Of a stretch of DNA of 64,000 nt, positions 50,632 to 58,745 are shown in pieces. Under the pieces are notes generated by a model. The model saw only the letters and a program-made list of their open reading frames with translations. It searched no databases and was not told where the DNA came from. Numbering within the stretch: position 1 is the stretch's first letter; each line of letters begins with the position of its first letter. The stretch lies in contig JAJLRJ010000005.1 of assembly GCA_024195265.1 (NCBI GenBank), positions 28,724,973 through 28,788,972 of the forward strand. Direction: 5' to 3'. Source of the DNA: Dendrophyllia cribrosa. Taxonomy: Eukaryota; Cnidaria; Anthozoa; Scleractinia; Dendrophylliidae. A program made the position numbers and the translations under genes.

Positions 50632-53013
50632 ATGGCCAAACCCTGGGAAATGGACGATGATTTTTTGCTGTTTCTGAATAGTGGGGATGTGGGCACGGAA
50701 CCCCTCGAACCCGGAGAGACCACCGTGCGCAGTGCGTTCCGACAACGGTTGGAGATTCCATTGACGCTCACCGACCAGTGGCAAGTTGCCCATTTGAAAC
50801 TGTTGTACACCAATTCTTACGGGAACACCGTGTTGAAATCGTCGCAGGATTACCATGTGCGTGTGGGGAGCTCGGATGGATCGGTTCCCACTCGATCAAT
50901 GGCGCTGACTTCGCACAAACACTTCACGCACGCGGCAGAATTGCTTGGCGATTTGGTGCAGAAGATGGGATGGTACGTGATACCTACCTTGTCGGGCGGT
51001 CAACATCATTACGGACAACTCCACATGGAATCTCCTGGCACCACGGACGAAAATTTTCCCACAAATCCCAAACTGGATCTGTTTCGTCCCGACCTGGTGC
51101 GTGAATTTTTGCAAAGGATCGAAAACACTTATCGCGTGAAACAAGTCGCACTCCCTACGCGCTTCAATCTGATCGAATATTACCTAGGATTCGCCCTCCT
51201 GAAACTCATGGGTTTAAGGAGGGATTACATCTGGTTAACTAGAGCTAGTCCATCCAGACCCAGGACGCATTATTCACTCCATCTGTGGGCGCAGGGTCAG
51301 TACAATCTAGGGGAATCGTTGGCTCTGTTGATGGGATTTTTGGAGCCCGATCCAGATCGGCCGGGCCAGACGCGCATTGTGGCTCACAACACCGTCTACG
51401 CGGACACAGGAGAAGGTACGCAAGCCGATTGGGTGGTTAGTCGTTTGGACACGCATCACTTTGGCATCGAGACGGAAGATTTTCTGTTGGGAGGCGTACG
51501 CATCAAACTCAACACTGCCGTCGAGCGGTTGCACTACACGTTTGGCAAAAGAGCCGTCTTTGACATGGGGGCTTGGGTGCGCGACCCGTCTCCCTTGTTA
51601 CCCTACGCGCGACAATCCCCCGTGACGGTGGTCACTACGGAACCCGGCAAGTGGTTTCTGCAGGCCCGAGAAGGGGTCAACGTCGATTTCAAAAACGGTC
51701 TGGAGACAGTGATGGGTACCCCACAACTCAAAGCTCCTTCTCGGGTTAAGGGATTCGGGGCCTGGTTGGCTTTACCCAGTTTGGAGACATCCCTGGCCCA
51801 AACAAACACCCACTTGTCTGACGTGGACCTCACGCGATGCAATACCGAAGTAGATGTGGTGGAATTTAGCCCCGTGGGCGACAGACAACGCCGATTGCTG
51901 GCCACTCTTCCCCTCTCACCTAGCAGCGATTACGGTCTCACGGTCGAATACGACCCGCAGCATTTGGATTTCAGACCGTTGGCAGGACCCACGCAAAATC
52001 TGAGCGAGTTGAGAGTGCATTTAAGAAACGCTGAAGGTTTGGGTATACCATTTTACACGGGTCTCACCGGTGTTTGGTTGTACTTTCGCAAAGGAGGAAC
52101 GAAAAACACACAACCCTTGCAATCGGCCGGCATGAGTTTTGCTGGGGGACGTCGAGTGACTTTGGAAAGTGACGATCAGAAGGACCTCTTCCCGAACAAC
52201 ACCCCATCGCGTTTCAGGTTGAGATTACCCGAACAGTGGACCTTGGATGCCACATGGGAAGTGGCTCTGGTGCAATTGTTGATGCCTCACACGTTTCACA
52301 ACGTTCAAGATCGCCAGATACAGTGTTCTGTCAACTACCCGTCCGGCAAACAAGATATTTTTTTGGCGGGCGGGCTCTACGTGACCTTGACAGATGTTGT
52401 GTTGGCCCTTCATCAAGCCATCGAAACGGAGACACCCGTTTCAGATGCTGGCACGACCGCTCGTGTCCAACTGCAGTTGGACGAGAAAGGATTTTACCAG
52501 TGGACCTTCCCCACGAATGATTTTTCGCTGTACTTACCCAGCTGGTTGGCTCGAGTTTTAGGATATCTTGATTGGGAATCGTGGACGGTCCCGTTTTACT
52601 ACAAGTCCGACGTGCGTCATCCCACAGTGGAAATCACCAGCACGGACACCCAGACTGGGCGCCCGACCGAAGTGGAAATCACACGCTCGCATACCATGGC
52701 CTTACCGGCCGATCATCGCGTGTGGAGTTTTGTCTCCCCGAACTCTTTCCAGAACGTCTACGTGCATTGCAACGTGGCCGAACCCGTGTACGTGGGATCG
52801 CAGATGGCCAAGGTGGTCTTAATCCATGGCGTCAACCCTCAGAAGGGGGTCTTGGAGGACGTGCCCATTCCACACTTGATCTTTTCGCGATTGAGTCATT
52901 TCACTTTTCGAGACCTCGAAATCGATATAAGAGACAACTTAGGTCGTCCCATCTCATTTCAAGGAGGAAACGTCACAGCTGCTCTGTATTTCCGACAACG
53001 TAAATTGCCTTAA
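50632..53013 (+). CDS. Penton-like minor capsid protein, duplicated, 793 aa
   Basis: The C-terminal part (about residues 510-793) carries the pattern of the minor capsid-type protein found beside the major capsid gene in Polintons: a jelly-roll start (FRLRLPEQWTLDATWEVALV), a middle with WLARVLGYLDWES, and an ending in DLEIDIRDNLGRPISFQGG then ALYFRQRKLP. Residues 30-410 repeat the same plan more loosely: RLEIPLTLTDQWQVAHLKLL, a helix at HAAELLGDLVQKM, and ESLALLMGFLEPD. The protein therefore looks like two copies in tandem and is about twice the usual length. It starts four A's after the integrase stop. It probably forms capsid vertices or spikes. The penton assignment is inference. Confidence 0.6.
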   Translation: MAKPWEMDDDFLLFLNSGDVGTEPLEPGETTVRSAFRQRLEIPLTLTDQWQVAHLKLLYTNSYGNTVLKSSQDYHVRVGSSDGSVPTRSMALTSHKHFTHAAELLGDLVQKMGWYVIPTLSGGQHHYGQLHMESPGTTDENFPTNPKLDLFRPDLVREFLQRIENTYRVKQVALPTRFNLIEYYLGFALLKLMGLRRDYIWLTRASPSRPRTHYSLHLWAQGQYNLGESLALLMGFLEPDPDRPGQTRIVAHNTVYADTGEGTQADWVVSRLDTHHFGIETEDFLLGGVRIKLNTAVERLHYTFGKRAVFDMGAWVRDPSPLLPYARQSPVTVVTTEPGKWFLQAREGVNVDFKNGLETVMGTPQLKAPSRVKGFGAWLALPSLETSLAQTNTHLSDVDLTRCNTEVDVVEFSPVGDRQRRLLATLPLSPSSDYGLTVEYDPQHLDFRPLAGPTQNLSELRVHLRNAEGLGIPFYTGLTGVWLYFRKGGTKNTQPLQSAGMSFAGGRRVTLESDDQKDLFPNNTPSRFRLRLPEQWTLDATWEVALVQLLMPHTFHNVQDRQIQCSVNYPSGKQDIFLAGGLYVTLTDVVLALHQAIETETPVSDAGTTARVQLQLDEKGFYQWTFPTNDFSLYLPSWLARVLGYLDWESWTVPFYYKSDVRHPTVEITSTDTQTGRPTEVEITRSHTMALPADHRVWSFVSPNSFQNVYVHCNVAEPVYVGSQMAKVVLIHGVNPQKGVLEDVPIPHLIFSRLSHFTFRDLEIDIRDNLGRPISFQGGNVTAALYFRQRKLP

Positions 53014-53020
53014 AAAAAAA

Positions 53021-53674
53021 GTGCCAATGCGTCGCACGTTTTTGAGATCGCAATGGATCCAAGTAGGTGGTGGTGATGGTTACAATCAAGGCCTGCCTCC
53101 GTATCAAGAAGGGGGTTTTTGGGGCACGCTGGCAGGTCCTGCAGTGAGTTATCTGGGTAATTTAGCGGCCAACGCGGGATACGAAACAGCCTGTCGAGCC
53201 GCCCGCAAATTTTACAAAAGTCATTGTCGGAAGAAGGAGGAGGAAGAGGAAGAGGAGGAGGAGGAACCGCCCCGCAAGAAAAAGACAAAGACAAAACGAG
53301 AACTGCCCCGCAAGAAAAAAAAGAAAAAGATGCAACGAGGAGGAAGAGGAGACAAGTACGACGGTGGGACGGCCGATTATCAGGAAGGAGGACTGGTCTT
53401 ACCTTTCTCCGAAATGACGTACGAGCAACTGTTGAGAGCGCAGAGGGGTTTTGGGAAGCGGCGATCTCGACAAAGAACCCCTCGTCGACCTCGCAACATC
53501 ACGGCCGCGAGTTTGGATGAAAATCTCTATCGGCGTCTGGGAGGGAGACCCATCGGGGTGTTGCCCAATGCCATTCCTGGCTTTCAGGTGGGCATGGGAG
53601 AGAATCGAGAGAGAGTAAGAGGAAAAAAACGTAGACGAACGGGTCACGGTGATTGTTTCAACGAGCTCCTATAA
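53021..53674 (+). CDS. Basic virion-like protein with amphipathic N-terminus, 217 aa
   Basis: The N-terminus (GLPPYQEGGFWGTLAGPAVS, YLGNLAANAGYETACRAARK) is Gly/Ala-rich and amphipathic, like membrane-active minor virion proteins. A Glu-run is followed by lysine clusters (PPRKKKTKTKRELPRKKKKK), then an Arg-rich segment. GG-containing sites (YQEGGF, QRGGRG, YQEGGL) could be cut by the element's own protease. The stop codon lies within a TATAAAAA box for the next gene. No family assigned; packaging or entry functions are possible. Confidence 0.55.
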   Translation: MPMRRTFLRSQWIQVGGGDGYNQGLPPYQEGGFWGTLAGPAVSYLGNLAANAGYETACRAARKFYKSHCRKKEEEEEEEEEEPPRKKKTKTKRELPRKKKKKKMQRGGRGDKYDGGTADYQEGGLVLPFSEMTYEQLLRAQRGFGKRRSRQRTPRRPRNITAASLDENLYRRLGGRPIGVLPNAIPGFQVGMGENRERVRGKKRRRTGHGDCFNELL

Positions 53675-53677
53675 AAA
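53670..53677 (+). promoter_or_regulatory. TATA box of the major capsid gene
   Basis: TATAAAAA overlaps the TAA stop of the preceding ORF (53672-53674) and lies about 55 bp before the capsid ATG (53725). Confidence 0.65.
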
Positions 53678-53724
53678 GGAGCATCCACGGGTGGTCGACC
53701 ATTTGACTAGACGTCACCGTCAGC

Positions 53725-55122
53725 ATGTCACAAGGGTCAGATGACACAGACAACAACAACAACAACAACGGTGGGATCATCGTGCAGGCCGATCAGGGTC
53801 TTTACAATTATCGCCCTCCGCGAGAAATTGATGATGTGAAATCTCAGACCACTTCGTCAAACCCTCTCCAGTTTCGTTTGGCCGATCGACCTTACCCCTT
53901 CTGCCCCAGCGAGATCGAACTGCATCTTAAAGTGTACTTCAAACTGGGCTCCACAAAAGCACCCTTGAATGACTTCACCACCAACCAAGCTATTGTAGGC
54001 CCAGTGAACAATTTTGGGTACAGTTGTATCCGTCAAGTTCGTTGTCGAGTCAACAACAACGAAACTGAGTCCACGGCTGGGGTGAATTTGGCATACCGAG
54101 AATATTTCAAGACCTTGTTAGAAGCAGATCCCTGGGACGAAGCCAGCCGCCTCAAGCGACAAGGATGGTACAAAGATAGCGCAGGACAGATGGATAAATG
54201 GGGAGGCCTAGCCACTCATAATCCTGGAGGGGTTCAACGACAAAAGATCTGTGTCAATGGCACGGGCAAGTTCAAATTCAACGTGTGCCCTTTGCCTTGT
54301 AATTTTTGCCAGATAGAACAGAACGTCCCACCCAACACCAGAGTAGAATTTGAGATCGAGTTCAATGACCCCAAGTTCTGTTTGATGTCCATGACCCTGG
54401 ACAAGTCCACTGCAGCTGGGGCCGTGAACAACACGGCTAGTTTTGAAGTCTTGGCCCAAGAGTGTTTTCTCCGTGTGTTTTATCGCGTTCCCAATGATAT
54501 CATCATGAAGTACATGGAAGAACAAGTGGAAAAGACCACGGTGGCCAACCCCCTCTCCTTCCCCTTCAGGCGCATGCGATGCGAGAACAGGTACATTCCA
54601 ACAGGCGTCAGCCAAGTGGAGTTCAACGATGTGTTTCAAGGACGTTCCCCGCGCTTGTTTTGGTTGGTGGTGTTGGAAGATGCGCGTTATCAGGGAGAAT
54701 TCAATAAAAATCCCTTTGACTTCAAAGCCAATTTTTCAGGATTCAACATCACCAGTGCCGAGTGCACAGCCAACGGAGTCCCAGTGAACAAAGCCAAAGT
54801 GGATCTTACCAACAAATACGAGATCTATGATTTGTTGCTGAATGCCTCAGGCAAAAAGAGACGCGATGCTTACCTGTTGGATCCCGATACCTTTGAAAAG
54901 GGTTTCTACTTTGTACCCTTTGATTTGACGGCTGTCCAAGATGGAGGTGATTCTGTCACCCCGCAGTTGCAAATGCTGATCAACGTCAGGCTGGGGTTTT
55001 CTACAACGACAGGTGCAGCATTGCAAGCTTTGTTCTTGTACAACACAGATGAGAGTCTGTTGCAGATTGACAACAGAGGAACCACTCAAGGCCCAGTGCT
55101 CTTGTCCGATGCCTTGGTGTGA
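53725..55122 (+). CDS. Major capsid protein, Polinton double-jelly-roll type, 465 aa
   Basis: An Asn-rich N-terminus leads into a beta-rich fold: LADRPYPFCPSEIELHLKVY, then VGPVNNFGYSCIRQVRCRVN, AYREYFKTLLEADPWDE and GWYKDSAGQMDKWG. Later come a mid-domain FEIEFNDPKFCLMS and PFRRMRCENRYIP, and a second barrel ending in QLQMLINVRLGFSTTTGAAL. This order and the vgpvN...Dt-G-x-MD pattern match the family known as the Polinton/adintovirus major capsid protein (C. elegans F54H12.2-like). It has its own TATA box, and a duplicated poly(A) region follows. The frame is intact. Capsid shells of this class have not always been seen as particles, so function is inferred from family. Confidence 0.8.
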   Translation: MSQGSDDTDNNNNNNGGIIVQADQGLYNYRPPREIDDVKSQTTSSNPLQFRLADRPYPFCPSEIELHLKVYFKLGSTKAPLNDFTTNQAIVGPVNNFGYSCIRQVRCRVNNNETESTAGVNLAYREYFKTLLEADPWDEASRLKRQGWYKDSAGQMDKWGGLATHNPGGVQRQKICVNGTGKFKFNVCPLPCNFCQIEQNVPPNTRVEFEIEFNDPKFCLMSMTLDKSTAAGAVNNTASFEVLAQECFLRVFYRVPNDIIMKYMEEQVEKTTVANPLSFPFRRMRCENRYIPTGVSQVEFNDVFQGRSPRLFWLVVLEDARYQGEFNKNPFDFKANFSGFNITSAECTANGVPVNKAKVDLTNKYEIYDLLLNASGKKRRDAYLLDPDTFEKGFYFVPFDLTAVQDGGDSVTPQLQMLINVRLGFSTTTGAALQALFLYNTDESLLQIDNRGTTQGPVLLSDALV

Positions 55123-55124
55123 AA

Positions 55125-55275
55125 AGAGCTGGAGAAAACATTATCTTTTTGTAACAATAAAAAAAAAGAGGTCAATAAAAATGTCACTTGCCTATTTCAT
55201 GAACTTTAGATGCCTTGTTTGAAAAGAGCTTTTTTGTAACAAGAAAAAAAAAAAAAAAAAGAGTTTAATAAAAAT
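55125..55275 (+). terminator. Tandemly duplicated poly(A) region
   Basis: GAAAAGAGCT...TTTTTGTAACA, an A-run and AATAAAAATGT occur twice in a row (about 55122-55182 and 55219-55275), giving two or three AATAAA signals after the capsid gene. Confidence 0.65.
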
Positions 55276-55330
55276 GTTTTATCTTTTTTGGTGATGTTTG
55301 TGTGTGTCACTCTCCTGTTCCTCGGGCCCC

Positions 55331-55338
55331 CTATAAAA
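55331..55338 (+). promoter_or_regulatory. TATA box of the 78-aa basic protein gene
   Basis: CCTATAAAAAAGG lies about 40 bp before the ATG at 55372. Confidence 0.6.
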
Positions 55339-55371
55339 AAGGGCACAAGTCCTCCTTGGTCAGTTTTGAAA

Positions 55372-55608
55372 ATGCCTTGCAGAAAGAAAAGAAGAAGAGT
55401 ATCTCGCAAAAAGAGGTACCACAGAGGGGGTGCTAGGTTCGTGAGACGACCCACCCTGCAGGATAAAATAGCCGAGGGAGCCAGTATGTTTTTATCAGGA
55501 CCTGCCCCTTCGTTTGCTACGGCAGGCTTGTTCCTGGGCAAGCAAGCATTCAAAGGCATAAAAGACAACGTGGAGCATTTTTTAAAGGCCAAAAAGCGGC
55601 GGAGATAA
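55372..55608 (+). CDS. Small basic protein, 78 aa
   Basis: It begins MPCRKKRRRVSRKKRYHRGG and ends HFLKAKKRRR, with a Gly/Ala hydrophobic middle (EGASMFLSGPAPSFATAGLF). The start is the ATG downstream of the TATA box. Arg/Lys-rich proteins of this size in such elements are candidate DNA-condensing or core proteins. No named family. Confidence 0.6.
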   Translation: MPCRKKRRRVSRKKRYHRGGARFVRRPTLQDKIAEGASMFLSGPAPSFATAGLFLGKQAFKGIKDNVEHFLKAKKRRR

Positions 55609-55649
55609 TAAAAAAAAAAGATCCACCTTGTCAAAAAAAAAAAAAAAAG

Positions 55650-55961
55650 ATGGTCAAGCCATCCCGTGCCAGACGAGACAGCGCCCAAAGACGAAGAAAT
55701 CGTCGGATGACAAGGCAGGGAGGTATTCAACGAGGAGGTTTCGTCCCCATTGTGGTGGATTTTAAGAAAGGGATCCAAGTGACACGGGACGCCATCGAAG
55801 CCATGCAACAACCCATCGACCACGACAAGGCCCGACGAAACGTGAACAGGTACAAAGCCGAGTATGCGTCTTATAAAAGACGCGGTGGAAACAAAGGGTT
55901 CACGCGTTGGGCCCGCGACAAAGGTTACGCCAAAAAAAGTGATGCCTGTTGCCTGCAGTAA
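55650..55961 (+). CDS. Basic protein, 103 aa, upstream of protease
   Basis: Arg-rich start (RARRDSAQRRRNRRMTRQGG), a short hydrophobic core, then a Lys/Arg-rich helix, ending DACCLQ. GG sites near the start (RQGGIQRGGF) might be processing sites. The stop is three bases before the protease ATG. A TATAAAAG for the protease lies inside this ORF (55872-55879). Confidence 0.6.
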   Translation: MVKPSRARRDSAQRRRNRRMTRQGGIQRGGFVPIVVDFKKGIQVTRDAIEAMQQPIDHDKARRNVNRYKAEYASYKRRGGNKGFTRWARDKGYAKKSDACCLQ

Positions 55962-55963
55962 AA

Positions 55964-56515
55964 ATGCATGACACGTTGCAATTGCGAAAAGCGTGTCGAG
56001 GCGATGACAACATTTCAAAATACTTTTGGGACGTGTTTGGTGCGGATGAAGGAGCCTGTCAACCCGTCGAGTACCCCAAGTGCGCCATATGGAACACGGA
56101 CCCCATACGCTTACCCGGCCAACATTGGATAGCGGTGTTTTGGGCGAGTCAAGACCACGGAGAATTCTTTGATAGTTACGCGCGAGCGCCATCCTTCTAC
56201 AACGCAGCGTGGCGTTGTTTCGACCTTTTCCGTCACATTCCACAAGAGCTACAAGGAACCAACACCGATGTGTGCGGAGATTATTGTTTGTACTACTTAT
56301 TTCATCGTTGCCGCGGCAAACCCATGACCCAAATTGTTCGACCCTTCTCATACACGGATCGTGTCTACAACGATACGGCCGTGGTGGAACGAGTACGGGA
56401 AGAATTCCCGAGTTTACAACACCAACACCTGGCAGGGGGACTGTATGATGAGGATGGACGCCCCAACCAGATGTGTCGGATCAAACGGTTGAATCTTTGC
56501 AAAAGAAAGGCATAA
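55964..56515 (+). CDS. Adenain-like cysteine protease, 183 aa
   Basis: Family C5-type maturation protease. The visible catalytic set is His54 (PGQHWIAVFW), Asp70 (EFFDSYARA), Gln97 (ELQGTNTDVC) and Cys104 (DVCGDYCLYYLF), in the order and spacing of adenovirus-type proteases. Such enzymes cut capsid and core precursors after packaging, often at GG-x sites, and several neighbours carry GG motifs. The chosen ATG (55964) follows a TAAAAATG junction. It is intact. Confidence 0.85.
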   Translation: MHDTLQLRKACRGDDNISKYFWDVFGADEGACQPVEYPKCAIWNTDPIRLPGQHWIAVFWASQDHGEFFDSYARAPSFYNAAWRCFDLFRHIPQELQGTNTDVCGDYCLYYLFHRCRGKPMTQIVRPFSYTDRVYNDTAVVERVREEFPSLQHQHLAGGLYDEDGRPNQMCRIKRLNLCKRKA

Positions 56516-56556
56516 AAGGAAGAACGGTGTTTTTTACGGGGTGACAGGATAAAAAC

Positions 56557-57264
56557 ATGGAAACGGAAGATGCTCCCTCTTGTTATGATCCACGTTTCAG
56601 GGTCCCGGGTAACATGCAGATCGTGGGTCCTACCTTGAGCGGCAAGACAACCTTCTTGTACAAGTTGGTCAAAGATGCTCCGTGCTACTTTCGGGAAGAC
56701 GACAGATCCCCTTGTTATTTTCAAAAAATCGTGTATTGCTATGGATCAGCCTGGCAACCGATTTTTAACCAATTCCAAGAGATGGGCGTGCAATTTCACG
56801 AGGGCTTGCCAGACAACGTGGAAGCACTCTTTCCACCCGAAACACGCCCCGGTTTGATCATCATGGACGATCTCATGCACGAAAGCAGCAAGTCACCTCA
56901 AGTGACCCAACTGTTGACCAAAGGAACGCATCACTTGGGTCTCTTTGCGATTTTCCTGTCGCAGAACCTCTTCCATTCGGGCAAGGAACAAGCTGGTCAA
57001 AATCGCAATTATCATTACACCGTTCTCTTCAAAAATCCTGCGGATACCCGTTACATCAAGATGCTGGGCAATCGTTGGTTGGGTGATTCAGAGGCATTTT
57101 GGCCCATCTATAAAAGGGCCACAGAGAGACCTTTTGGCTATCTATTGACCGACCATCATCCTCGAACCGACGACGCCATTCGTTTTCGTACCCATCTCTT
57201 GATAGACGATCCCGAACCTCTTACCGTGTTGCAACCCGCTCAAAAGAGAAGACACAAAACGTGA
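56557..57264 (+). CDS. Genome-packaging ATPase (FtsK/HerA type), 235 aa
   Basis: Walker A is GPTLSGKTT (residues 24-32), Walker B is GLIIMDDLMHE (99-109), and a polar LFAIFLSQNLFHSGKEQ follows, as in sensor regions of viral packaging ATPases. The protein is about the usual length for the A32-like ATPases of Polintons, which pump DNA into the capsid. A CATAAAAGG box overlaps the preceding stop codon (about 56512) and lies 45 bp before the ATG. The stop overlaps the start region of the next gene. Confidence 0.85.
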   Translation: METEDAPSCYDPRFRVPGNMQIVGPTLSGKTTFLYKLVKDAPCYFREDDRSPCYFQKIVYCYGSAWQPIFNQFQEMGVQFHEGLPDNVEALFPPETRPGLIIMDDLMHESSKSPQVTQLLTKGTHHLGLFAIFLSQNLFHSGKEQAGQNRNYHYTVLFKNPADTRYIKMLGNRWLGDSEAFWPIYKRATERPFGYLLTDHHPRTDDAIRFRTHLLIDDPEPLTVLQPAQKRRHKT

Positions 57265-57269
57265 GAAAA

Positions 57270-57686
57270 ATGTCTTTCCGTCGTCGAGATTGGAGAAGAC
57301 AGCGAGGACGAGGCATGCTGGAGGATTTTAGCAAATCTCGCGCCACCCGCACCAATCAAATCAGAGCGCGATGGAATAAGGAGAGAGCCGACATGCATCG
57401 ACGCTTGCAAAACGAAAGCGGTAAATTGCAAGAAGGTGCCCGTCGCCTCCAGTGGATGTTGGAAAACCCCAACCCCAGTCTGGGTGAAAGGGTCATGGAG
57501 AAGGGACGTCAAACCCAATTCAAAGCCAAGAATGCTTTCAAACCAGGCATCAAACGCCCCAAACTCAAAGCAGGAACGAAAAGAGCCCTGATGGCTGGGG
57601 CGATGGGAGGTGTCTTGGCCCCCGTAGTGGGAACTTTAATCGCCAAAGCTATAAAAAAGACGAAGACGAAGAAGAAGAAATCATAA
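57270..57686 (+). CDS. Basic protein with C-terminal hydrophobic segment and Lys tail, 138 aa
   Basis: An Arg-rich helical start (MSFRRRDWRRQRGRGMLEDF) is followed by a helix (MHRRLQNESGKLQEGARRLQ), then a hydrophobic Gly/Ala segment (ALMAGAMGGVLAPVVGTLIA) and a Lys-rich tail (KAIKKTKTKKKKS). The ATG was chosen over an upstream GTG in the same frame. It shares the hydrophobic-plus-lysine tail with two later genes. Function unknown. Confidence 0.6.
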   Translation: MSFRRRDWRRQRGRGMLEDFSKSRATRTNQIRARWNKERADMHRRLQNESGKLQEGARRLQWMLENPNPSLGERVMEKGRQTQFKAKNAFKPGIKRPKLKAGTKRALMAGAMGGVLAPVVGTLIAKAIKKTKTKKKKS

Positions 57687-57699
57687 AAAGAAAACAGTT

Positions 57700-58284
57700 A
57701 TGCAGTCCCTCATTGTCATTCCCACCTATGGAACATGGCCCACCATGCCACGCATCGCTCGAGCGCCTTGGTCGCAAGGGGTTCCTTTTACCCGTTACGT
57801 GGTTGGGAAAGGGATACAATTGCAAGATGCAAGCGATCTCACCACGGGTCGGGCGGCCTGGCAAGCACAGATCCGTCGCAGTCAAAGAGGTCGCGGGATC
57901 GATGGCAGCCAGAGATCAAGAGCCATGGCCAAAGCCTATGCCAACCGACCCGCTCAGAAGGTCGATCGTTGGGTCAACAGAAAGATGTGGCGCTTGCGAG
58001 ATAAGATGACTCCCGAAACCTTAACAGGAAAATTAACAGCAGGTGCTGCATTAGGAGGAGCTGCGGCGGCCGTGCCAGCAGCGTTTTTGGGTGCCTTAAC
58101 AGCCAAAGTCTTCACCCAGAAGAAGAAAAAGAAGAAGAAGAAACAAGAAGGAGGGTTTTTAACGCTGCTAAGCAGTGCTGCCAAAGTGGGATACGAGGTT
58201 GGAAAGAGAAAAGATTACAAGCGTATGGGAGCCAAAGGAGCCACGGGGCATTATAAAGCGCATCGCAAACCCTGGGAAGTTTAA
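57700..58284 (+). CDS. Hydrophobic-polyLys protein, 194 aa
   Basis: The body is basic, with GRGI and a W-rich helix (KVDRWVNRKMWRLRDKM). A long Ala/Gly membrane-like segment follows (LTAGAALGGAAAAVPAAFLG), then KVFTQKKKKKKKKQEGG and a short conserved-looking end. The polylysine directly after the hydrophobic stretch repeats the design of the neighbours. A TATAAAAA box lies in the previous ORF at 57650-57657. No named family. Confidence 0.6.
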   Translation: MQSLIVIPTYGTWPTMPRIARAPWSQGVPFTRYVVGKGIQLQDASDLTTGRAAWQAQIRRSQRGRGIDGSQRSRAMAKAYANRPAQKVDRWVNRKMWRLRDKMTPETLTGKLTAGAALGGAAAAVPAAFLGALTAKVFTQKKKKKKKKQEGGFLTLLSSAAKVGYEVGKRKDYKRMGAKGATGHYKAHRKPWEV

Positions 58285-58288
58285 GGAA

Positions 58289-58296
58289 GGTATAAA
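58289..58296 (+). promoter_or_regulatory. TATA box of the 119-aa gene
   Basis: GGTATAAAGAG, about 40 bp before the ATG at 58331. Confidence 0.6.
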
Positions 58297-58330
58297 GAGA
58301 GAGTAGTCCTCATCCGCAAGTACATTCACC

Positions 58331-58690
58331 ATGCCAACCGTTCGCAGAAAGAAAACAAGACAGCGTGGAAAAGGTTTGGGCGCCGACATGGCCGTGGCCA
58401 CGGCAGCTCCCATTGTGGCCAATCTCTTAAGTCAAGGGATTGAACACGCCATGGACAAAGGACCAGAGGTACTCGGCAAGGTAGCCGAGCATGGCAAACG
58501 TGGTGTAAAGTGGCTCTCGAAACGCTTCAACCGTTTGAGAAAAAAGAAACCTCAGAAGGGCGGTAGAAAAAAAAGAACATCCTTGCCCCGTTGGGCTCAA
58601 GAACCTGGTCTGTCCAAACTCGTAGGTCTACCCAATCATTTACCGTCACACGTGCAATTTCAACTTGAAAATTCCACGACCTCGGTGTAG
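58331..58690 (+). CDS. Small basic protein, 119 aa
   Basis: Lys/Arg-rich start (MPTVRRKKTRQRGKGLGADM), a hydrophobic Ala-rich helix (AVATAAPIVANLLSQGIEHA), a second basic block (RFNRLRKKKPQKGGRKKRTS), and a polar C-terminus. No family recognised. Resembles the 78-aa protein in design. Confidence 0.55.
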   Translation: MPTVRRKKTRQRGKGLGADMAVATAAPIVANLLSQGIEHAMDKGPEVLGKVAEHGKRGVKWLSKRFNRLRKKKPQKGGRKKRTSLPRWAQEPGLSKLVGLPNHLPSHVQFQLENSTTSV

Positions 58691-58702
58691 GCAGGCGAAG
58701 GA

Positions 58703-58709
58703 TATAAGA
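58703..58709 (+). promoter_or_regulatory. TATA-like box of the 207-aa gene
   Basis: GGATATAAGAAAGG, about 43 bp before the ATG at 58746. Confidence 0.5.
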
Positions 58710-58745
58710 AAGGAGGAAACTGCAGGACACACACAGTTTTTTGTG

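Noticed and set aside
55206..56351. 381-codon minus-strand ORF
   Set aside because: It lies antisense to three supported plus-strand genes, including the protease with its catalytic residues, and has no recognisable content.
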